Shown piece after piece: positions 58,576 to 64,000 of a stretch of 64,000 bases of DNA. The position numbers were made by a program, and so were the translations under genes. Position 1 is the first letter of the stretch; each line of letters begins with the position of its first letter. The stretch is from an uncultured Eubacteriales bacterium (GTDB lineage: Bacteria > Bacillota > Clostridia > Christensenellales > Aristaeellaceae). The DNA lies in NCBI GenBank assembly GCA_900550955.1, contig URUF01000008.1:19660-83659 (forward strand), written 5' to 3'. The notes below the pieces were generated by a model. The model was not told the origin of the DNA. It worked only from the letters and a program-made list of their open reading frames with translations, and ran no database searches.

Positions 58576-58989
58576 TCAGGCTTCGGCAAGCGCCCGGCCC
58601 AGGGCCTTGCAGCTATCCAGGGCTTCGCCGTCGGGCGCTTCGTGGCACAGCAGGCTTTCCGCCGCAAAAACCGCGCCCGCTTCGGCGCATTCCTTTTCCC
58701 AGGTTTGCATCCATTCGCCGTCGCCCCAGCCGTAGGAACCAAACAGCGCGATCTTTTTGCCCCTGAGCGCGGGCAGGCAGGCGCTGAACATGGGTTCAAA
58801 CTCGCTTTCCTCAAGCTGCTCGGCGCCCATGGCGGGGCAGCCGAAGGCGATGGCGTCGTATCCGTCTACCTGGGATGCGTCAAAGGCCGGCGCTTCAAAC
58901 AGATCCGCCTGCGCCGCAGCGGCGATCGCCTCCGCCATGGCCTGGGTATTGCCCGTTCCGCTCCAATAAACAACCGCGATTTTTTTCAT
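58576..58989 (-). CDS. Flavodoxin
   Basis: 137 aa, short-chain. The FMN phosphate loop WSGTGNTQAMA (9-19), the 50s/60s-loop region FGCPAMGAEQLEESEFE and the 90s loop GSYGWGDGEWM are all typical. It carries electrons in place of ferredoxin, commonly when iron is scarce. That fits its operon: it follows the DUF3793 gene by 19 bp behind two GTTAG-N6-CTAAC operators, opposite the feo operon. Confidence 0.95.
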   Translation of the reverse strand: MKKIAVVYWSGTGNTQAMAEAIAAAAQADLFEAPAFDASQVDGYDAIAFGCPAMGAEQLEESEFEPMFSACLPALRGKKIALFGSYGWGDGEWMQTWEKECAEAGAVFAAESLLCHEAPDGEALDSCKALGRALAEA

Positions 58990-59008
58990 GCTATCCTCTC
59001 CTTTTTCA

Positions 59009-59557
59009 TTATGCTGTTTTGGTTTGTACCGTTAAGCGTTCCAGCGGCCTGCCCTGGGCGTACAGGCGCGTGTACACCTCCGTGCATTTGCGGTAGCGCG
59101 CAAAGGTGCGCTGCGCCTCGCGCGCGTCGCCATAGGCCTTCCACAGGCCGCAGCAGCGGCAGTTGCGCCCGCAGTTTGCAATAAAGCCCTCCACATCGTG
59201 CAACGGATATCCCAGGAATACGCCTATTTCGTGCGGAAACTCCTCGCAGCATGCAAGGCGTTCCATCAGGCGCTCCAGTGCCATTGCGGGCGTGAAGGCG
59301 GTATACCCATACCTGCGCAGGAGGGCCTGCGTATCGGGGCTTGCCATTAATTGGGCCAGCTCCTGCGGCCGGTATAGGTAGTACAGGGCGCGCGAGCCGC
59401 GCCTGCAAACCACCTTGAGCGCAACCCCCTTGGGCGCCAGCAGGCCGTTGAGGGCGTCCACCTGTTCCCCGGCGCTCAGGGAGGCGCTGAACATGCTGCC
59501 CACCTTTAGTTTGGCGAGCGTTGGCGCGCAGTGCGCAACCAGCGTGCTTTCCAGCAT
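59009..59557 (-). CDS. DUF3793 family protein
   Basis: 182 aa from ATG 59557 (AAAGGACG upstream; a GTG 9 bp earlier is too close to it). LVAHCAPTLAKLKVGSMFS near the start, KVVCRRGSRALYYLYRP, HEIGVFLGYPLHDVEGFI and CGRNCRCCGLWKAYGD define the family. The FLGYP-DV-GF block and a Cys cluster (four Cys near 130-137) suggest metal or cofactor binding. The family lacks a known function but often travels with flavodoxin and iron genes in Clostridia. It is first in a probably iron-controlled operon with flavodoxin. Confidence 0.85.
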   Translation of the reverse strand: MLESTLVAHCAPTLAKLKVGSMFSASLSAGEQVDALNGLLAPKGVALKVVCRRGSRALYYLYRPQELAQLMASPDTQALLRRYGYTAFTPAMALERLMERLACCEEFPHEIGVFLGYPLHDVEGFIANCGRNCRCCGLWKAYGDAREAQRTFARYRKCTEVYTRLYAQGRPLERLTVQTKTA

Positions 59558-59580
59558 AGAGGCCACGTCCTTTCGCTCAT

Positions 59581-59604
59581 AATAGTTAGATTAAACTAAC
59601 TATT
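59581..59604. promoter_or_regulatory. Second DUF3793/flavodoxin operator
   Basis: AATAGTTAG-ATTAAA-CTAACTATT, perfect 9-bp arms; core GTTAG-N6-CTAAC at 59585-59600. It lies in the leader, just before the ribosome site. Confidence 0.8.
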
Positions 59605-59614
59605 CGTGAAAAAA

Positions 59615-59640
59615 CATTGGTTAGACTAGTCTAACCAATG
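59615..59640. promoter_or_regulatory. First DUF3793/flavodoxin operator
   Basis: A perfect 26-bp palindrome, CATTGGTTAGACT and AGTCTAACCAATG; core GTTAG-ACTAGT-CTAAC at 59620-59635. It sits directly after the -10 box, over the transcription start. Confidence 0.85.
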
Positions 59641-59643
59641 CCT

Positions 59644-59672
59644 ATTTTATTCCTTCCTTGACGGCTTGTCAA
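59644..59672 (-). promoter_or_regulatory. Sigma-A promoter of the DUF3793-flavodoxin operon
   Basis: Minus strand: an exact TTGACA (59672-59667), a 17-nt spacer and TAAAAT (59649-59644). Confidence 0.88.
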
Positions 59673-59715
59673 TAGGAAAATTTTCTGCGCGTTCCAAAAA
59701 GTTTTTTTCTGCCTA

Positions 59716-59761
59716 TTGACTTTTGAAAAACAGCGGTTCTATAATAACACCGTTACGTAAC
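59716..59761 (+). promoter_or_regulatory. Promoter and TetR operator of the tetR-ABC operon
   Basis: TTGACT (59716-59721), an 18-nt spacer and an exact TATAAT (59740-59745). The perfect palindrome GTTAC-GTAAC (59752-59761), inside the wider imperfect repeat TAACACCGTTAC / GTAACACTGTTA, lies on the expected start site and is probably bound by the TetR protein itself. Confidence 0.8.
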
Positions 59762-59784
59762 ACTGTTATGAAGGGATAGCGGCC

Positions 59785-60402
59785 ATGGCAAAACCAGTCC
59801 CCGACGTGCAGGAAAGGCTGCTTCATTGCGCAAAGGAGGAATTTTTGCAAAACGGCTTCCAAAAGGCCTCGCTGCGCACCATCGCCCAAAGGGCGGATAC
59901 CACCACGGGCACCATCTACACGCGCTTTGGCGGCAAGGAAGGGCTGTTTGACGCGCTGGTGAAGGAGCATGCGGAAGCGGTTATGAACCGCTTTATGCAG
60001 GCGCAGGACGGCTTTGCGCAGCTTCCTCCCGATAAGCAGCCCGCCCATATGGGCGATATCTCCGGCCGATGCATGGACGACATCATCTGCTACATGTATG
60101 CGCACGCGGATGCGTTCAAGCTGTTGCTGTGCTGCGCCGAGGGCACGCGCTATGAGCATTTCGTGCACGACATGGTGGAAATTGAAGTAGCTTATACCCA
60201 CCGTTTTGTGGATGTGCTGCACGGCCTGGGACGCAATGCGCGAAGCGTTGATCCGCAGCTGGAGCACATTCTGGTCAGCGGTATGTTTGCGGCCTTCTTC
60301 GAGGTGATCATTCACGACATGCCCTTTGAGCAGGCGCGGCGCTATGTGCAGGAGCTGCGCGCCTTCTACACCGCCGGGTGGCGGAAGCTGATGGGGTTTT
60401 AG
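59785..60402 (+). CDS. TetR/AcrR-family transcriptional regulator
   Basis: 205 aa. The N-terminal HTH is ASLRTIAQRADTTTGTIYTRFGGKEGLFDALV (about 28-59; key part TTGTIYTRFGGKEGLF); the rest is an all-helical ligand-binding domain of about 140 residues with several Cys and His (LLCCAEGTRYEHF, HILVSGMFAAFFEVIIH). It probably represses itself and the two ABC genes 70 bp downstream. The ATG at 59785 has GAAGGGA upstream. The ligand is unknown. Confidence 0.9.
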   Translation: MAKPVPDVQERLLHCAKEEFLQNGFQKASLRTIAQRADTTTGTIYTRFGGKEGLFDALVKEHAEAVMNRFMQAQDGFAQLPPDKQPAHMGDISGRCMDDIICYMYAHADAFKLLLCCAEGTRYEHFVHDMVEIEVAYTHRFVDVLHGLGRNARSVDPQLEHILVSGMFAAFFEVIIHDMPFEQARRYVQELRAFYTAGWRKLMGF

Positions 60403-60421
60403 GCCCCATTTTTTCTCCACG

Positions 60422-60443
60422 TAAGTTAGATATATCTAACTTA
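60422..60443. promoter_or_regulatory. Operator before the ABC pair (GTTAG-N6-CTAAC type)
   Basis: A perfect 22-bp palindrome TAAGTTAGATA / TATCTAACTTA; core GTTAG-ATATAT-CTAAC at 60425-60440. It lies between tetR and the first ABC gene. A TATAAA overlaps its right edge, but no -35 is clear, so it may block an internal promoter or read-through. Confidence 0.78.
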
Positions 60444-60472
60444 TAAACGTTCCATAAAAAGGAGGAATCCCT

Positions 60473-62248
60473 GTGAACAAGTCGGCTAACCTCAAACGGC
60501 TGATGGACTACGCGGGGCGGTTCCGGGCGCTTACCTACGCGTCCTGGGTATTGAGCGCGCTCAGCGCCCTGATCGCCCTAATTCCCTTCCTCTACATTTG
60601 GATGCTGCTTCGGCAGGTGCTCAGCGTATCTCCCAACTTTGCAAACGCGCCCAACCTGCCCTATTATGGTTGGATGGCCGTGGCGTTCGCGGTGGCGTCC
60701 ATGCTGGTATACATCGGCGCGCTCATGTGCTCGCACATCGCGGCGTTTCGCGTAGCGACCAACATACGCATATCCTGCATGCGCCACATCGTAACCCTGC
60801 CGCAGGGCGTTTTGGAGCGCTTTGGCAGCGGCCGCCTGCGCAAAATCGTGAATGAGTCCAGCGCGGCTACGGAAACCTATCTGGCCCATCAGCTGCCGGA
60901 TAAGGCCGGCGCCGTGGCCACGCCCATAGGGCTGATCGCGCTGCTGCTGTTCTTTGACTGGCGGCTGGGCCTTTTGAGCCTTATCCCCGTGGCGCTTGGC
61001 TTTGCCATTATGGTGCGCATGACCGGCGAGGGGATGCAGCAAAAAATGAAGGAATACAACAACGCCCTGGAGGATATGGCCAACCAGGCAGTGGAGTATG
61101 TGCGCGGCGTGCCAGTGGTGAAAACCTTTGGGCAAACGGTGTTTTCCTTCAAGCGCTTCAAGGCCTCCATTGATAATTATGGCCGCTGGGTCATCGCTTA
61201 CACAAAGGAGCTGCGCATGCCCATGGTTTGGTATACTGCGGCCATCAACGGCGTGTTTGTATGCTTAATCGGCGCGGGGCTGTGGTTTACCCGCGCGCAG
61301 GTCAGCAGCGATTTTTTGCTCAATTTGCTTTTCTACATCATCATTACGCCCATTATTTCGGTCACGCTTACCAAGATCATGTTTCAGAGTGAAAACGCCA
61401 TGATCGTTAACGACGCTTTGCAGCGCATTGATACCGTGATGAACGAAAAACCCCTGCCCGAGCCCAACAGGCCCCTTGCGCCCCGCGACTGCAGCGTGGT
61501 ATGCGAGGATGTAAGCTTTAGCTATGATGGGCAAAAGCAGGCGCTGAGCCATGTATCGCTCACCGTGCCGGGCGGGAGCACCGTGGCGCTGGTAGGCCCC
61601 TCCGGCGGCGGCAAAACCACGTTGGCCAGCCTGATCGCGCGCTTCTTTGACCCGGATGGCGGGCGCATCCTCATCGGCGGGCGCGACGCGCGCAGCCTGG
61701 GCAGGCGCGCCATGGCCGATACCGTGGCCTTTGTGTTCCAGGACAGCCGGCTGCTCAAGGCCAGCGTACTGGATAACGTGCGCATGGCCCGCCCCACCGC
61801 CACAATGGCGGAGGCGCTTGAGGCGCTAAGGCTGGCCCAATGCGGGGACATTCTGGAAAAGCTGCCAAACGGCGCGGATACCCTCATCGGCACGGACGGC
61901 GTATACCTATCCGGCGGCGAGCAGCAGCGCGTGGCGATTGCCCGGGTTATGCTCAAGGACGCGCCCATCGTAATTTTGGACGAGGCCACGGCCTATGCCG
62001 ACCCCGGCAACGAAACCCGCGTGCAGGAGGCCTTTACCCAGCTGGCCAAGCAAAAGACCGTGATAATGATCGCGCACAGGCTTTCCACAGTGGTGCGCGC
62101 GCAGCGCATTTTTGTGCTGAAGCAGGGCGGCATTGTGGAAAGCGGCACGCATGAGGAGCTGCTCAGGCAAAACGGCGTGTACGCCCGCATGTGGGCGGAG
62201 TACCAAACCGCCGCGCAATGGAAGGTTGGAAAGGAGGATGCGCAATGA
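60473..62248 (+). CDS. Half-size ABC transporter, membrane + ATPase domains (subunit 1)
   Basis: 591 aa from GTG 60473 (AAAGGAGG upstream). Six membrane helices (about 20-300) of the type IV exporter fold are followed by an ATPase: Walker A GPSGGGKTT, Q-loop FVFQDSRLL, signature LSGGEQQR, Walker B VILDEATAYAD and H-loop AHR. Such adjacent pairs include drug exporters and the iron-siderophore importers YbtPQ and IrtAB, which have the same fold. The iron-type operator in front makes a metallophore or metal role possible; direction cannot be read from sequence. It overlaps subunit 2 by ATGA. Confidence 0.88.
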   Translation: MNKSANLKRLMDYAGRFRALTYASWVLSALSALIALIPFLYIWMLLRQVLSVSPNFANAPNLPYYGWMAVAFAVASMLVYIGALMCSHIAAFRVATNIRISCMRHIVTLPQGVLERFGSGRLRKIVNESSAATETYLAHQLPDKAGAVATPIGLIALLLFFDWRLGLLSLIPVALGFAIMVRMTGEGMQQKMKEYNNALEDMANQAVEYVRGVPVVKTFGQTVFSFKRFKASIDNYGRWVIAYTKELRMPMVWYTAAINGVFVCLIGAGLWFTRAQVSSDFLLNLLFYIIITPIISVTLTKIMFQSENAMIVNDALQRIDTVMNEKPLPEPNRPLAPRDCSVVCEDVSFSYDGQKQALSHVSLTVPGGSTVALVGPSGGGKTTLASLIARFFDPDGGRILIGGRDARSLGRRAMADTVAFVFQDSRLLKASVLDNVRMARPTATMAEALEALRLAQCGDILEKLPNGADTLIGTDGVYLSGGEQQRVAIARVMLKDAPIVILDEATAYADPGNETRVQEAFTQLAKQKTVIMIAHRLSTVVRAQRIFVLKQGGIVESGTHEELLRQNGVYARMWAEYQTAAQWKVGKEDAQ

Positions 62249-63978
62249 TGGAAAAGCTGATGCGGCGCTTTGCCCTGTCCCGCCAAGGCGCGCGCGACCT
62301 GGTGAAGGCCTGCGCCGCCTGTGTGGCGAGCAATCTTGTGCTGATGATGCCGGTTGGCCTTTTGTACCAAATGGTATGCATGCTTATGGAGGGCGGCGTA
62401 ACGCCCGGCGGGCGCCGGTTGCTGCTTGGCGGCTGCGCCGTTTGCCTGGCGCTGATTGCGCTCTCTACCTACGTGCAGTACAACGCCACGTATTTGGCCA
62501 CGTATGTGGAAAGCGGCGTGCGCCGCGTTACCCTGGCCGAAAAGCTGCGCAGGCTGCCGCTCTCCTTCTTTGGAAAAAAGGATCTGGCGGACCTTACCAG
62601 CACCATTATGGCGGATTGCGCCACCCTGGAAACCACGTTTTCGCACTATGTGCCGGAGTTATACGGCGCTATCATTTCCACATCGGTTGTGGCGCTGGGC
62701 CTAATGTGCTTTGACTGGCGCATGGGCCTGGCCGCGCTGTGGGTGCTGCCCGTGGCCTTTGCCATCGTAGGCTTTTCCGCCAAGGTGCAGGAGCGGCTTG
62801 CGCAAAAGCAAATGGCCGCCAAAATGGCCTGCGCCGACGGTATCCAGGAATGTCTGGAAACCGTGCGCGACCTCAAAAGCAACAATGCCGAAGGCGCGTA
62901 TCTAAACGGCCTGGAAAAGAAAATCCGCGCTGTGGAAAAACGCGCCGTCATCAGCGAGCTGGGCACGGCGGTATTTGTGGTATCGGCCACGTTTATTTTA
63001 AAGCTGGGTATCGCCACCGTCGCCTTGACCGGCGCGCTGCTGCTGAAAAACGGCAGCCTGAGCGTTGCGGGTTTTTTCCTGTTCCTGCTGGCGGCCTCGC
63101 GCATGTACGACCCGTTGCAGGGCGCGCTGCAAAACCTGGCGGCGGTTATCAACGTGCGCGCCAATACCGCCCGCATGAACGAAATCCTGGACCACCCCGT
63201 GCAAACGGGCAGCCAAACGCTTACCAACCGCGGCTGCGATATCGTATTTGACCACGTAGGCTTCGCTTACGACGGCGGGGAAACCGTGCTCAAGGACGTA
63301 TCCTTCACCGCCCGGCAGGGAGAGGTTACGGCGCTGGTGGGCCCCTCCGGCGGCGGCAAAACCACCGTGGGCCGCCTGGCCGCGCGCTTCTGGGATGCCG
63401 ATAGCGGGCGCATCACCGTGGGCGGCATGGATGTATCCCAAACCGACCCGGAAACGCTGATGGGGCTGTACGCCATCGTGTTCCAGGATGTGACGCTATT
63501 TGATAACACCGTAATGGAGAATATCCGCCTGGGCCGCCGCGGCGCAACGGACGCGGAGGTGCTGGCGGCCGCGCGCCTGGCCAACTGCGACGAGTTTGTG
63601 ACCCGGCTGCCCGAGGGCTATCATAGCCGTATCGGCGAAAACGGCTGCGAGCTTTCCGGCGGCGAGCGCCAGCGTATCTCCATCGCCCGCGCGTTTTTAA
63701 AGGACGCGCCCATCATCCTTTTGGACGAGGCCACGGCCTCGCTGGACGTGGAAAATGAAACGCTTATCCAAACCGCGCTTTCGCGCCTGATCGCGAATAA
63801 GACGGTGCTGGTGATCGCCCATCGGATGCGCACTGTGGCCGGCGCGGACAAAATCGTCGTGCTGGAAAACGGCGTAGTGGCCGAGCAAGGCACGCCGGCG
63901 CAGTTGATGAAGCGGCAGGGCGCGTTCAGCCGCATGGCCGCGCAGCAGAACCAAAGCCAGCAATGGGCAATTGAGTAA
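62245..63978 (+). CDS. Half-size ABC transporter, membrane + ATPase domains (subunit 2)
   Basis: 577 aa from ATG 62245 (AAAGGAGG 7 bp upstream). Six helices with a Pro/Met-rich start, and an ATPase: Walker A GPSGGGKTT, Q-loop IVFQDVTLFDN, signature LSGGERQR, Walker B ILLDEATASLD and H-loop AHR. Both subunits keep intact signature motifs and Walker B Glu residues, so both ATP sites may be active, unlike asymmetric exporters. It forms a heterodimer with subunit 1. The stop is 23 bp before the window end, so further operon genes may follow. Confidence 0.88.
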   Translation: MMEKLMRRFALSRQGARDLVKACAACVASNLVLMMPVGLLYQMVCMLMEGGVTPGGRRLLLGGCAVCLALIALSTYVQYNATYLATYVESGVRRVTLAEKLRRLPLSFFGKKDLADLTSTIMADCATLETTFSHYVPELYGAIISTSVVALGLMCFDWRMGLAALWVLPVAFAIVGFSAKVQERLAQKQMAAKMACADGIQECLETVRDLKSNNAEGAYLNGLEKKIRAVEKRAVISELGTAVFVVSATFILKLGIATVALTGALLLKNGSLSVAGFFLFLLAASRMYDPLQGALQNLAAVINVRANTARMNEILDHPVQTGSQTLTNRGCDIVFDHVGFAYDGGETVLKDVSFTARQGEVTALVGPSGGGKTTVGRLAARFWDADSGRITVGGMDVSQTDPETLMGLYAIVFQDVTLFDNTVMENIRLGRRGATDAEVLAAARLANCDEFVTRLPEGYHSRIGENGCELSGGERQRISIARAFLKDAPIILLDEATASLDVENETLIQTALSRLIANKTVLVIAHRMRTVAGADKIVVLENGVVAEQGTPAQLMKRQGAFSRMAAQQNQSQQWAIE

Positions 63979-64000
63979 AGCCTGCTTTGGCAGTGGAAAA

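Overview
The window is about 64 kb of GC-rich bacterial chromosome. It is densely coding, with AGGAGG-type ribosome binding sites and near-consensus sigma-A promoters of the TTGACA-17-TATAAT type. Three gene orders point to the phylum Bacillota: ylxM-ffh-rpsP-khpA-rimM-trmD, deoB-punA-dacF, and sleB-ypeB. The last of these germination genes implies an endospore former, most likely a GC-rich anaerobic clostridial lineage. Extracellular FMN-linked reductase, FeoAB, flavodoxin and C_GCAxxG proteins fit an anaerobe. I cannot name a genus. I see no rRNA, tRNA, CRISPR array, prophage or transposase.

Layout. 1-8.2 kb (+): phosphatase end, SCP2-like and YhhN-like proteins, an AEC carrier, aroA-aroC-rlmD with overlapping genes, a MarR/DegV pair with palindromic operators, and a small ribbon-helix-helix-like protein. 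8.25-12.3 kb (+): a T-box leader, pheS, a dispersed palindromic repeat, and pheT. 12.4-29.2 kb (-): an exported flavin reductase; a solute-binding protein with galK, deoB, punA and dacF; two glycosyltransferases; a TGS-type nucleoside kinase, a DEDDh exonuclease, a BaiN-like flavoprotein, an RpiR regulator, SurE and a holin-like protein. 29.4-35 kb: a second small RHH-like gene, then the trmD-to-ylxM translation/secretion cluster, an HD hydrolase and an SGNH esterase. 35.1-40.7 kb (+): sleB-ypeB, then a BceAB-type peptide-resistance transporter with a BceR-like operator and an extra 56-aa membrane protein. 40.8-46.2 kb (-): a remnant of a sortase-anchored protein, a large InlB-repeat surface protein whose 5' end is formed by a repeat element, and a phosphohexomutase. 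46.3-51.8 kb: an orphan MacB-like ATPase, a twice-frameshifted solute-binding-protein pseudogene, and a divergent MFS/LysR pair. 51.8-58.5 kb (-): a C_GCAxxG/Mrp/DUF3842/kinase/ECF-S operon, then feoA-feoA-feoB-small Cys protein-DtxR-like. 58.5-64 kb: a DUF3793-flavodoxin operon, then TetR and two half-size ABC transporters.

The strongest new signal is a 16-bp palindrome, GTTAG-N6-CTAAC. It occurs at four places: on the feo transcript start, twice before the DUF3793/flavodoxin operon, and before the ABC pair. It looks like the operator of one metal-responsive regulon covering 55-64 kb. The DtxR-like protein at the end of the feo operon is the obvious candidate regulator, but it lacks the usual metal-ligand residues. 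A second signal is a family of composite palindromic repeats (about 9.7, 30.1, 37.2 and 44.2 kb). One copy separates pheS from pheT, and another has replaced the promoter and signal-peptide region of the surface-protein gene.
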